Assembly: GCA_902363135.1 (NCBI GenBank)
Contig: CABIZF010000001.1
Span: forward strand, 62,001-126,000
DNA length: 64,000 nt
Reading direction: 5' to 3'
Origin: Lachnospiraceae bacterium
GTDB taxonomy: Bacteria > Bacillota > Clostridia > Lachnospirales > Lachnospiraceae
Positions 8,584-17,317 of the stretch are shown in pieces (position 1 is the first letter of the stretch; each line of letters begins with the position of its first letter). Both the position numbers and the translations under genes were made by a program. A model generated the notes under the pieces. The model was not told the origin of the DNA. It worked only from the letters and a program-made list of their open reading frames with translations, and made no database searches.

Positions 8584-10389
8584 ATGGAGTGCTACAAAAA
8601 GGACTACCCGCGGCCACAGCTGGTGAGGGACAACTGGACGTCACTGAATGGGACGTGGGATTTTTGCTTTGATGATGAGGCACGTGGAGAACGGGGCAGC
8701 TGGTATCAGATGTGGCCGGTGAATCAGGCACAGACAATCGAGGTGCCGTTTACGTATGAGACAAAGAGAAGCGGGATCGGAGATGAGAGAGCACACAGAC
8801 AGGTCTGGTATCGCAGAAGCATCGAGGCGGATGCTGCACAGCTGTCAGAGGGAAAACACCTCTGGCTGCACTTTGAGGGCAGTGATTTTCACACAAAGGT
8901 GTGGGTGAACGGGCAGTACGTCGGCGATCACAGGGGCGGCTATGCGCGGTTTTCATTTGATATCACAAGATTTGTAAAGGCCAAAGAAAATGAGATCGTG
9001 GTGAAGGTGGAGGATTCCTTTGATCCACAGCAGCCACGCGGCAAACAGCGCTGGGTGAAGGACAGCTTTGGCTGCTGGTATGTGCAGACGACCGGTATCT
9101 GGAAGACGGTCTGGATGGAATATGTCCCGGAGATTTATTTAAATCAGGTAAAAATGACGCCGCTTCTGACGGATTCGTCGCTGGAGCTGACTTATGATGT
9201 GGTGCTTCCGGAAGAGCAAAGAGATGGCAGTGTTGAGATTGAGGCAGAGATTACCTTTGACGGTATTCAGATCAGCCGGACACGGATGGCTGTGCTTGGC
9301 AGAAGTGTGAAAACGCGCGCAAATGTATTTCATCCGGCGCTCGGCGGCATGGAGTGGGGTGTCCGGGAGTGGACACCGGAGGATCCGGCCCTATACGATA
9401 TCAGGTTCCGTGTGCTTGTGAACGGAGAAGAAACGGACTGTGCCGGCTCCTATTTTGCCATGCGAGAGATCCGGATCGACGGTCCGAATATTTTGCTGAA
9501 CGGGAAAGTGCTTTATCAGAGGCTGATTCTGGATCAGGGCTACTGGAAGGATACGCATCTGACCCCTCCGTCAGAGGAGGCGCTGGTCGATGATATCGAA
9601 AAAATTCGTTCAATGGGCTACAACGGATTGCGCAAGCATCAGAAAATTGAGGATGAGCGTTTCCTTTACTGGTGCGATGTGAAGGGCATGCTCGTCTGGA
9701 GTGAGATGGCGGCGGCTTATCAGTATTCGGATGAGGCGGTAACGGAATTTACAAAAGAGTGGATGGAGATCGTACAGCAGAATTACAATCATCCGTGCAT
9801 CATCACATGGACGCCGATGAATGAGTCGTGGGGTGTGCATGAGATCGAGACAGATCGGATGCAGCAGCATTTTACAGAGATGATCTATCACCTGACGAAG
9901 AGTCTGGATCCGTATCGGCCGGTGATCGTCAATGACGGCTGGGAGCACACCGTGTCGGATATTCTGACGCTGCATGACTATGAGGAGGTCGGCGAGACCT
10001 TATATAAGCGGTATACAGAATGTAAGGAGCAGATATTGACGACAGAGGTATATCACAGCAGCGTAAGGTCGGCATTTGCAAATGGATTCCGCTATCAGGG
10101 GCAGCCGATCCTCATCAGCGAATACGGCGGCATTGCATTTAATAATGATGGCGGCTGGGGCTATGGCAATAAAGTGAGCACAAAAGAAGAGTTTCTGCGC
10201 CGTTTTGAGGATATCACGACGGCGGTCAAGCGGATTCCGTACTGCTGTGGCTTCTGTTATACGCAGGTGAGCGATGTCCAGCAGGAGATAAACGGCCTTC
10301 TGGATGCAGACCATAATTACAAGCTCCCGCCTGAGGCAATCAGAGAAATCAATGAACGCAAGGTGGGGTATTGGAGGTCAGAGATGTAA
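8584..10389 (+). CDS. glycoside hydrolase family 2 (beta-galactosidase/glucuronidase type)
   Basis: 601 residues, no signal peptide, hence cytoplasmic. The ATG at 8584 follows AGGGGGAC; an ATG 24 bp earlier lacks a ribosome site. The domain order is as in GH2: a jelly-roll sugar-binding domain (LNGTWDFCFDDEA, VWYRRSIE, HLWLHFEGSDFHTKVWVNGQ), an immunoglobulin-like domain, then the TIM barrel with the acid/base in MNESWG (Glu414) and the nucleophile in ISEYGG (Glu513). It is shorter than LacZ and lacks the C-terminal beta-galactosidase domains, so the substrate could be a beta-galactoside, beta-glucuronide or an arabinoside. Context with GH51 suggests trimming of arabinose-containing oligosaccharides. 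Confidence 0.9.
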   Translation: MECYKKDYPRPQLVRDNWTSLNGTWDFCFDDEARGERGSWYQMWPVNQAQTIEVPFTYETKRSGIGDERAHRQVWYRRSIEADAAQLSEGKHLWLHFEGSDFHTKVWVNGQYVGDHRGGYARFSFDITRFVKAKENEIVVKVEDSFDPQQPRGKQRWVKDSFGCWYVQTTGIWKTVWMEYVPEIYLNQVKMTPLLTDSSLELTYDVVLPEEQRDGSVEIEAEITFDGIQISRTRMAVLGRSVKTRANVFHPALGGMEWGVREWTPEDPALYDIRFRVLVNGEETDCAGSYFAMREIRIDGPNILLNGKVLYQRLILDQGYWKDTHLTPPSEEALVDDIEKIRSMGYNGLRKHQKIEDERFLYWCDVKGMLVWSEMAAAYQYSDEAVTEFTKEWMEIVQQNYNHPCIITWTPMNESWGVHEIETDRMQQHFTEMIYHLTKSLDPYRPVIVNDGWEHTVSDILTLHDYEEVGETLYKRYTECKEQILTTEVYHSSVRSAFANGFRYQGQPILISEYGGIAFNNDGGWGYGNKVSTKEEFLRRFEDITTAVKRIPYCCGFCYTQVSDVQQEINGLLDADHNYKLPPEAIREINERKVGYWRSEM

Positions 10390-10399
10390 TAAATCCCTC

Positions 10400-10428
10400 T
10401 TGCGTTTTCCACACAATACCATTATAGT
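10400..10428 (+). promoter_or_regulatory. probable promoter of xpt
   Basis: TTGCGT (10400-10405), 17-bp spacer, TATAGT (10423-10428), ending 38 bp before the ATG. The leader is too short for a purine riboswitch. Confidence 0.6.
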
Positions 10429-10466
10429 TATTGGTAAAGACTACAACAGAAAATGGAGGGACTGCA

Positions 10467-11048
10467 ATGCAGCTGCTTAAGGACCGCATCCGTAAGGATG
10501 GAAAGGTAAAAGAGGGAAATGTACTGAAGGTAGACAGTTTTCTGAATCACCAAATGGATATCCGGCTGTTCCGGGAGATCGGAAAGGAATTCAAGCGCCG
10601 CTTTGAGGGAACTGAGATCAACAAAATCCTTACGATAGAGGCTTCTGGTATCGGCATTGCCTGTATCGTAGCGGAGGAGTTTGATGTTCCGGTCGTTTTT
10701 GCGAAAAAGACACAGACGAAAAATATCGCAGGAGAGGTTTATCGTTCGCAGGTAGAGTCTTACACGCACGGAAGAATTTATGACATCATCGTTTCGAAGG
10801 AGTTTCTCGGAAAAGGGGACAAAGTGCTCCTGATCGATGATTTCCTTGCAAACGGAAAGGCACTGGAGGGGCTGATTGATCTGGTACAGGCAGCAGGCGC
10901 TGAGGTCGTTGGTGCCGGGATCGTGATCGAGAAGGGCTTCCAGCCGGGCGGAGACATCATCCGCGGCAAAGGCATACATCTGGAGTCACTGGCGATCGTG
11001 GAGAGTATGGACGACAAGACCGGAGAGATTACATTCCGGGAGAAATAA
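10467..11048 (+). CDS. xpt: xanthine phosphoribosyltransferase
   Basis: 193 residues, the usual length of Xpt. It converts xanthine and PRPP to XMP in purine salvage, in the cytoplasm. The start ATG follows ATGGAGGG. The family signature [12 protein letters not shown] opens the protein, [10 protein letters not shown] lies near residues 57-66, and the PRPP-binding motif [14 protein letters not shown] is at residues 120-133. It is followed, about 100 bp later, by an adenosine deaminase gene, so the two salvage genes may be co-transcribed. Confidence 0.95.
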   Translation: MQLLKDRIRKDGKVKEGNVLKVDSFLNHQMDIRLFREIGKEFKRRFEGTEINKILTIEASGIGIACIVAEEFDVPVVFAKKTQTKNIAGEVYRSQVESYTHGRIYDIIVSKEFLGKGDKVLLIDDFLANGKALEGLIDLVQAAGAEVVGAGIVIEKGFQPGGDIIRGKGIHLESLAIVESMDDKTGEITFREK

Positions 11049-11149
11049 TCAGAAGTGAGGGCGCTGTGTTTTCGTGGCGCTCTTTTCTTCTTTGTATGGA
11101 AAGGATTTGTAATGGTATGCCATCCTGCGAAAGAAAGGACGAAATGTGT

Positions 11150-12163
11150 ATGAACGCGGCGAAAATTGATTTACATCTTCATCTGGACGGCTCGCTGTAC
11201 CTTCCATGGGCATGGAAGACGGCAGTAAAGCGCGGTGTTGTGGAGACAGAGTGTACATTTGAGGAATATTATAGCCGGTTTCACCGGAGGAATTTCAAAA
11301 CACGTGAAGAGGGAATGAAGCGATTTGACTTTCCGGTCGATGTGATGCAGACGAAAGAAGATCTGGCGGATGCCGCTTATTATCTTGTACAGACGTTAAG
11401 TATTCAGCAGATGTTTTATGCAGAGATCCGATTTGCGCCGCAGCAGCATACAAAATGCGGGCTGACGCAGCGGGAGGCGGTGCTTGCGGTGTGTGACGGG
11501 CTGGAACGGGCCAAACAGGACTTTCCGGATATCGATACCGGTCTTTTGTGCTGCCTGATGCATAAGGGAGAAAATGCGCATGTAAATGAAAAAGAAAATT
11601 TTGAGACAGTAGAAGTTGTCCGAGAGCTTCTTTCTGACCGTGTGCTCGGCCTAGATCTGGCAGGCTATGAAAATACAGGAGATTTTCTGCTGTATGCGCC
11701 CCTGTTCGAAAAGGCCCACAGCTATGGTATTCCCTATACAATCCATGCAGGAGAGATGGGCGACGGAGCCCATGTCATGGATGCGCTTGCGATGAAGGCG
11801 AACCGGATCGGACATGGAATTAACTGCATTCAGAATCCGGAATGGCTGCATGCGGTTGTAGAGAGTCAGATTCCGCTGGAGCTTTGCCCAACCTCTAATA
11901 CAAGATACGAGCTTGGGTATGCGGCGCTTCCCGTCCGACAGCTGCTGGATGCAGGGGCAAGGATTACGCTGAACACTGACAATATGTCGTTTGGGCGAAC
12001 CAGCCTTGCGCATGAATATGATATGATGCGCTCCGTCGGAATCAGTCAGAAAGAGCTGTGGCAGTGTGCGTGGAATGCGGCAGATGCGGCCTTTTGCAGC
12101 GAAGCGAGAAAAGAGAGGCTTCGGGAGAGACTAAGAGAAGAACAGAATAAGAAGACAGAGTGA
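11150..12163 (+). CDS. add: adenosine deaminase
   Basis: 337 residues. It hydrolyses adenosine (and deoxyadenosine) to inosine. Zinc ligands and active-site motifs are visible: DLHLHLDGS (His9, His11), HAGEMG (His199 with the catalytic Glu202), IGHGI and LNTDN (Asp277). An ATG six bases earlier (11144) is also possible; 11150 is better spaced from AAAGGA. It lies downstream of xpt and is followed by a strong terminator. The family also contains adenine deaminases and other nucleoside deaminases, so substrate preference is inferred from the overall motif set. Confidence 0.9.
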   Translation: MNAAKIDLHLHLDGSLYLPWAWKTAVKRGVVETECTFEEYYSRFHRRNFKTREEGMKRFDFPVDVMQTKEDLADAAYYLVQTLSIQQMFYAEIRFAPQQHTKCGLTQREAVLAVCDGLERAKQDFPDIDTGLLCCLMHKGENAHVNEKENFETVEVVRELLSDRVLGLDLAGYENTGDFLLYAPLFEKAHSYGIPYTIHAGEMGDGAHVMDALAMKANRIGHGINCIQNPEWLHAVVESQIPLELCPTSNTRYELGYAALPVRQLLDAGARITLNTDNMSFGRTSLAHEYDMMRSVGISQKELWQCAWNAADAAFCSEARKERLRERLREEQNKKTE

Positions 12164-12171
12164 TAGAAGAA

Positions 12172-12218
12172 AGCTCTTAAAGCAGACCCTTGTGGGTGTG
12201 GCTTTAAGAGCTGTTTTA
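12172..12218. terminator. intrinsic terminator between convergent genes
   Basis: A perfect 12-bp stem AGCTCTTAAAGC (12172-12183) / GCTTTAAGAGCT (12201-12212) followed by GTTTTATTT. It lies after the deaminase gene and faces a convergent gene, so it may act in both directions. Confidence 0.85.
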
Positions 12219-12261
12219 TTTCGCAGGCAACGGGTCGGGCAGATATGCTTGTGTGGATGTG

Positions 12262-13344
12262 TTACCACACCGTCACATCAACCGCCTCATATGATTCTGT
12301 ATCATAGGTGACGCTGGCAGTCACGCCCGGCTGCAATGTCTCGGCGGTATCACCCATCGCTGCGAGCTTTGCCGGGTCGAACCAGAACTGGATGACATTG
12401 CCATCCGGCTGCTGGAGACGGAAGTAGGTGCTCGCTTTTGTGATGACCGTACCGTATACACCGATGGTTTCAGACGTCGTACCTGTGGAGCTGCTGTTTC
12501 CGGAAGTACTGCTTTGCGTACCGGAGAAGGAATAGGTGATGCCGTTATCCTTCATGTATTTCACCATGAGCGCAATATTTTCATTTTCACACTGGTTCAG
12601 TACGGTCGGATCAAAGTCAGCGGCTTCGATTGTTCCACTGTACCAGGACTTGCCATTGAAGTAATCCTGTACTTCCTGAAGCACAAATTTCCGATGATGC
12701 CGTGCGTAAATTTCATTGATGGCCATCTGGATCTGATTGCCGCTCAAAGAGGTCAGATCTGAAGTACTGATCGCTGCTTCCGAGCTGTATGGAAAAATGT
12801 AGTCGGAAGCGCTGCCGATCGATATATCGTTTCCGGTCGATTTTTTATATTCATCCTTGATGCGGATGGTGCTTACGACCTGATTCACGCCATCGCTTAA
12901 GGTGCGGAACTCATTGAGGGCATCCGCGTCGTCTGTGTAGCCCTGCATGTCAGTCGCAAAGCATACATAATAATATCCGGCAGCCGTTTCGCCGATCAGC
13001 TGGTAAGATGGAAGATCGGTGAAATCCATGTTTTCCGAGAAATTGATGGAAAAGAGGAAGCCGCCGTTTTCATAGCCGAGACTGGCTGTCCAGAGCTTTC
13101 GGGACTGAATGTGGAAAAAGGAGGCCGAGTCCGCAGCAGTGGAGACCTGACATTTCCCGGCCCAGCTGGAAGGAAGTGTGATCTGTACCTCCTTGAAGTC
13201 GACCAGGATATCATTTTCCGCATCCCGCGAGGTTGAACAAGAAAAGAGATTTTCCGGAACTGCGCCTGCGGTGATGGAAGCACCGGCGAGCATGCAGGCC
13301 GAAAGCAATGCCAGTGATAAAGCTTTAAAAGATCGTTTTCTCAT
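12262..13344 (-). CDS. secreted YARHG-domain protein
   Basis: 360 residues with a ribosome site GGGGGAAAT. The N-terminus RKRSFKALSLALLSACMLAG is a signal sequence. LSAC at residues 14-17 could be a lipobox, though the hydrophobic stretch before it is short. Residues about 190-260 hold a YARHG domain (QMAINEIYARHHRKF, then NGKSWYSGTIEAADF), a small extracellular module found in many Bacillota surface proteins. A Ser/Thr/Gly-rich linker (SGTQSSTSGNSSSTGTTSE) leads to a C-terminal beta-rich segment. The function of the domain is unknown. It is convergent with the deaminase gene. Confidence 0.85.
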   Translation of the reverse strand: MRKRSFKALSLALLSACMLAGASITAGAVPENLFSCSTSRDAENDILVDFKEVQITLPSSWAGKCQVSTAADSASFFHIQSRKLWTASLGYENGGFLFSINFSENMDFTDLPSYQLIGETAAGYYYVCFATDMQGYTDDADALNEFRTLSDGVNQVVSTIRIKDEYKKSTGNDISIGSASDYIFPYSSEAAISTSDLTSLSGNQIQMAINEIYARHHRKFVLQEVQDYFNGKSWYSGTIEAADFDPTVLNQCENENIALMVKYMKDNGITYSFSGTQSSTSGNSSSTGTTSETIGVYGTVITKASTYFRLQQPDGNVIQFWFDPAKLAAMGDTAETLQPGVTASVTYDTESYEAVDVTVW

Positions 13345-13480
13345 ATGATTTCCCCCTTATGACTTGTATGTACATTTCCGAAAACGAGTTGAGAACGCTC
13401 CGGAATCTATTATTAGCTTAACATAGAATTTTCCGGAAAAAATGAATGTATTCTTAAGAGGAAACAGAGATTTTTGTAAA

Positions 13481-14023
13481 TCAGCAGATCGGCATGAGCT
13501 CGCCGGTCTCGGTATTGATGACGAAACCGCTGATTCTGACATCCTTTGGAATCAGCGGATGGTTGCGGATCGTATCGACGGTCTCACGCACAGAATCCTC
13601 TACTGTATCAAAGCCTGCGAGCCATTTTTCAAAATCGATGCCACAGTATTTCATCAGGTCGATCGATTCCTGCGAAATGCCGCGATTCTTCATATGGTGG
13701 ATCATCATTTCGCTGTCGATGTGCTGCACGCCACAGTCGGTGTGACCGATGACCAGGACCTCGGTGACACCCAGCTCAATGATACCGACGAGCAGGCTGC
13801 GGATCACGCTTCCGAACGGATTCGTCACGACACCGCCCGCATTTTTAATCATTTTCACATCTCCGTTTTTGATACCAAGCGCTGCCGGGAGCAGTTCGAC
13901 GAGTCGTGTATCCATACAGGTCAGAATCGCGACCTTCTTGTTCGGATATTTGCTGGTAGCATACTGCTCATAACGTTTTTCTTCCACAAATTTTTTGTTG
14001 TAGGCAAGCATTTCTTCAATCAT
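13481..14023 (-). CDS. beta-class carbonic anhydrase (clade D-like)
   Basis: 180 residues from the ATG at 14021-14023, preceded by AAAGGGGGAT; an upstream in-frame ATG lacks this site. It interconverts CO2 and bicarbonate in the cytoplasm. Zinc and active-site residues of the beta class are present: Cys36 and Asp38 in LTCMDTR, His94 and Cys97 in VIGHTDCG, and the NAGGVVTNPFGSVIRSL stretch. The protein is shorter than plant-type beta enzymes and fits the small clade common in Clostridia. Confidence 0.92.
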   Translation of the reverse strand: MIEEMLAYNKKFVEEKRYEQYATSKYPNKKVAILTCMDTRLVELLPAALGIKNGDVKMIKNAGGVVTNPFGSVIRSLLVGIIELGVTEVLVIGHTDCGVQHIDSEMMIHHMKNRGISQESIDLMKYCGIDFEKWLAGFDTVEDSVRETVDTIRNHPLIPKDVRISGFVINTETGELMPIC

Positions 14024-14149
14024 ATGAAATCCCCCTTTGCTGTCTGAATCCATGCGAAATGGATGAAAATGGATAAATCCAGTTTATCATGAAGCGGGCG
14101 GATAGACAAGAATTTAGCAGGCTGTTATAATAAAACTATCTTTGTTTCC

Positions 14150-14189
14150 GTGAGCAAGTAGCGAAGCGGATTGTGAATGTCCGTTTTAC
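14150..14189. repeat. R1 repeat, 3' module only
   Basis: TGAGCAAGTAGCGAAGCGGA, then TTGTGAATGTCCGTTTTAC: the second hairpin of R1 with two changes, without the TGAACGCAG arm. It lies just before the next gene. Confidence 0.7.
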
Positions 14190-14232
14190 GATGGCGGCAG
14201 GAGATTTGGCTTTTTAGAGGAGGTGCGGCATC

Positions 14233-15930
14233 ATGCAGAAAATCGCAGTCGGAGTGCAGGATTTTGAAACACTGCGGATAAATGGTTATTTTTATGTAGA
14301 TAAGACAGAGTTCCTGCGGGAGTGGTGGGAGAGCGGAGACAGTGTGACATTAATTAACCGTCCGCGCCGTTTTGGAAAGACGCTGATGATGAGTATGACA
14401 GAGCAGTTTTTTTCAGTTGAATATGCAAAGCAGGCGGAACTGTTTAAAGGACTGGCGATCTGGGAGGATGCTGCATTTCGGAAACTTCAGGGAACTTATC
14501 CGGTGATTTTTCTTAGTTTCTCGGGAGTAAAAGAAAACTCCTACAAAGAGGCACGGAAAAAAATCTGCCGTCTGATTCAGCTGTTGTACCGAAGGTATGC
14601 ATTTTTGCTGGAGGGAGATCTTTTAAGCGAACAGGAAAAGAAGGAGTTTTATGGAATTTCTGCGGATATGGAGACGTATGAGGCATCGCTGTCGCTTCAG
14701 CAGCTCTCGAATTATTTGAGCCGCTATTATGGAAAAAAGGTAATTTTCCTGCTGGATGAATACGATACACCGATGCAGGAGGCGTACGTGGACGGATTCT
14801 GGGACGAAATGGTCGGATTCATGCGGAATCTGTTCAATGCAACATTTAAGGGGAATCCTTATCTGGAGCGGGCGATTCTCACGGGGATCACGCGGGTGAG
14901 TAAGGAGTCCGTGTTTTCTGATTTAAATAATCTCAAGGTCATCACGACGACATCAGAAGAATATGCGGATAAATTTGGGTTCACAGAGGCGGAAGTATTT
15001 GCTGCACTGGATGCAAATGGGTGGTCAGATCGGAAGCGGGAAGTAAAGGACTGGTACGATGGATTTTCTTTTGGAAGCAAGAAGGATATTTATAATCCAT
15101 GGTCTATTATCAACTATCTGGATACTGGAAAATTCCGTCCCTACTGGGCGAATACGAGCGCAAACAGTCTGGCAGATCGGCTGATTCGCGAGGGAAGTGT
15201 CTGGGTAAAACAGGATTTTGAGCAGCTCTTGCGGGGAGAGAGCCTCAAGGTACAATTGGATGAGGAAATCATTTATGATCAGCTTGGGAAAAATGAAGGA
15301 GCAGTCTGGAGCCTGTTGCTGGCGAGTGGTTATCTGAAGGTAGTGCGGACCGAGTATATAGAGCGGACCGGAAGAACAGAATACTATCTTGCGCTTACGA
15401 ATAGAGAAACGCGGCTGATGTTTGAGACGATGATCCAGGAATGGTTTTCACAGGGAGAAGGCACTTACAATGTATTTCTGAAAGCGTTTCTGCAGGATGA
15501 TCTCAAGTCGATGAACGTGTACATGAATCAGGTGGCTCTGGCGTCGTTCAGTTATTTTGATACCGGAAAAAAGGCGGCTGTGGATGGCGCACCGGAACGG
15601 TTTTATCATGGCTTTGTGCTTGGACTGATGGTAGAGCTGGGGGAACGCTATGTTCTGACCTCCAATCGGGAGAGCGGGCTGGGGCGCTATGATGTAATGC
15701 TGGAGCCGCGGCGGAAGGAAGATGACGCAATGTTGTTGGAATTTAAGGCGCTCGATCCGTCGGAGGAGAAGAGCCTTGCAGATACGGTGGAGGCGGCCCT
15801 GCGGCAGATCGAGGAGAAAAATTATGCAGCGGCATTACTTGCAAAAGGAATTCCGAAGGAAAAAATCCGGATGTACGGTTTTGCATTTCAGGGAAAACAG
15901 GTGCTGATCGGAGGGCGAAGGATGCACTGA
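14233..15930 (+). CDS. AAA-ATPase-like / PD-(D/E)XK nuclease family protein
   Basis: 565 residues, usual for this family. The N-terminal AAA-ATPase-like domain (PF09820 type) opens with GVQDFETLRINGYFYVDKTE, has Walker A NRPRRFGKT (residues 42-50), Walker B VIFLLDEYDTPM (Asp175) and YDGFSFG. The C-terminal domain has the PD-(D/E)XK pattern: Asp487 in GRYDVML, and Glu503 and Lys505 in LLEFK. These proteins are often present in many copies in gut Bacillota and Bacteroidota, and their biological role is unknown; defence or mobile-element functions have been suggested. An R1 module sits immediately upstream. It is convergent with the next gene, with only 8 bp between stops. Confidence 0.88.
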   Translation: MQKIAVGVQDFETLRINGYFYVDKTEFLREWWESGDSVTLINRPRRFGKTLMMSMTEQFFSVEYAKQAELFKGLAIWEDAAFRKLQGTYPVIFLSFSGVKENSYKEARKKICRLIQLLYRRYAFLLEGDLLSEQEKKEFYGISADMETYEASLSLQQLSNYLSRYYGKKVIFLLDEYDTPMQEAYVDGFWDEMVGFMRNLFNATFKGNPYLERAILTGITRVSKESVFSDLNNLKVITTTSEEYADKFGFTEAEVFAALDANGWSDRKREVKDWYDGFSFGSKKDIYNPWSIINYLDTGKFRPYWANTSANSLADRLIREGSVWVKQDFEQLLRGESLKVQLDEEIIYDQLGKNEGAVWSLLLASGYLKVVRTEYIERTGRTEYYLALTNRETRLMFETMIQEWFSQGEGTYNVFLKAFLQDDLKSMNVYMNQVALASFSYFDTGKKAAVDGAPERFYHGFVLGLMVELGERYVLTSNRESGLGRYDVMLEPRRKEDDAMLLEFKALDPSEEKSLADTVEAALRQIEEKNYAAALLAKGIPKEKIRMYGFAFQGKQVLIGGRRMH

Positions 15931-15938
15931 GACAGGAT

Positions 15939-17078
15939 TTATACATCCGTTTCTTCTCCCTCGTTTGCCTGCTCCATGACGATAGTAGCCTGCTGTGGGT
16001 TGGCGACGTATTCGACGTGCAGGACGGCCTGCGGCCAGTTGAGACTGATGCAGGGCATCTTCTGACGCTCAGTTCCGGCTTTGGCGATCTGGGCGAGCAG
16101 TTCGTCGAGTACGGAGCGGGTGAGATAGCCGCCCTTCCAGTGGAAGGTCAGAGGTTTTTCTTTTTTGGCGGCCTGCAGTGCGCGCCGGTAGACATCCTCG
16201 GTTTTGGCAAAGGAAAGCTTCTTTTCCTTATAGTAAGAATGTGCGCTGTCGGTACAGGCCGGGGCCGGTGCGATCAGCGGCTCGTGGTCACGGAAAATCT
16301 GTTTGTCATCCAGATTAAAATAGTCGTATCGGATCCGGGTGGAGGCGCTGCCTTTCTTTCCGGAATTTTTGTTGCTGGGGATGGGATGCTGCGCGATGTC
16401 GCCATGGGTGGTTCCTGCATTTCCGGAGTCGGATGCGATATCAGAAGCATGCGAATAGTTTCGGCCGAGAGAATTGTCGAAGGTCGCATCCAGATGATAG
16501 TAGCTCTTGCCGATTCGGACGATGTTCCAGGTGTGGCGGTACTTGATGCCTTTTTCCGGATTGTTGCCGCTAAGGGCGATCATGCACCAGATACCGAGTG
16601 CGTCGCAGAGGCATTTGACAGTCTTTGCGATGCCCTCGCACACGCCGACGCCCTGCCCGAGCGGGCCGATGATCTCGTGAGAGTAGGGCTTTTTCAGCTT
16701 ATCGTAATGTACATTTTCACAGATAAAATCGTGAATATACTGCTCCTTTTCTGACTCTGACAGGTCTTTGGCAGGCCGGATGAGCTTATCAATCCGGGCG
16801 CGCATCGCCTGCTGGTGTTCCCGGATTTTGCTTTTTTCAAATAAGTAGTCCGGCAGAAAGAGAAGGTTTGGCGAGTCCTGATAAAAGCGGTATTTGTAGC
16901 CGGTCGCCCAGAAGATTTCCGGATGATCGAGACGCAGACGGAAAAAAACGTCGTAGAGCTCTTCTGCTGACAGGCGCGGAAGCTGAATCTCAGGGGCGAG
17001 CTGATTCAGTCCCTGCAGCATGCCATGATAGGCCGCCTGCTGCGGGCGGGACATTTTACTGTAATAATATGGTTCCAT
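15939..17078 (-). CDS. transglutaminase-like domain protein
   Basis: 379 residues, no signal peptide or membrane segment. A central transglutaminase-like (papain-fold) domain carries the Cys-His-Asp triad: Cys147 in GVGVCEGIAKT, His182 in YRHTWNIV and Asp197 in YYHLDATFD. An N-terminal segment (residues 1-100) contains LYDVFFRLRLDHPEIFW, seen in related Clostridial proteins. The C-terminal 130 residues have a Ser/Gly/Asn-rich linker and then a basic region. Members of this superfamily are usually proteases or peptide-modifying enzymes. The substrate is unknown. Confidence 0.85.
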   Translation of the reverse strand: MEPYYYSKMSRPQQAAYHGMLQGLNQLAPEIQLPRLSAEELYDVFFRLRLDHPEIFWATGYKYRFYQDSPNLLFLPDYLFEKSKIREHQQAMRARIDKLIRPAKDLSESEKEQYIHDFICENVHYDKLKKPYSHEIIGPLGQGVGVCEGIAKTVKCLCDALGIWCMIALSGNNPEKGIKYRHTWNIVRIGKSYYHLDATFDNSLGRNYSHASDIASDSGNAGTTHGDIAQHPIPSNKNSGKKGSASTRIRYDYFNLDDKQIFRDHEPLIAPAPACTDSAHSYYKEKKLSFAKTEDVYRRALQAAKKEKPLTFHWKGGYLTRSVLDELLAQIAKAGTERQKMPCISLNWPQAVLHVEYVANPQQATIVMEQANEGEETDV

Positions 17079-17102
17079 GGTGGTACTTCCTTTTCAGTTA
17101 TG

Positions 17103-17143
17103 GACAGGCAGCGAAACAGGTTGCGAATATCCGTCTGCCTGTC
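17103..17143. repeat. R1-like hairpin, divergent
   Basis: The arms GACAGGCAG (17103-17111) and CTGCCTGTC (17135-17143) surround GCGAAACAGGTTGCGAATAT, which resembles the R1 core (GCGAAGCGGATTGCGAATGT) but has different outer arms. Confidence 0.55.
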
Positions 17144-17317
17144 GTTATCATATCACGTTGCTGTAAATCTGCGCAATCCCCCAAACCTGTGCTGGATTTT
17201 TACCGGGAAGGGGTTTATACTGTGTGTAACCAGTTCAGCGTGGCAACAGGATATCAGATACTGGCACCACTGCCGGATATGCGGAATGAATAACACACAA
17301 AATGGAGGATGCAACAG

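Noticed and set aside
10406..10466. Purine riboswitch upstream of xpt
   Set aside because: Only about 35 nt separate the predicted start site from the ATG, too short for the aptamer, and no TATA-type three-way junction sequence is visible.
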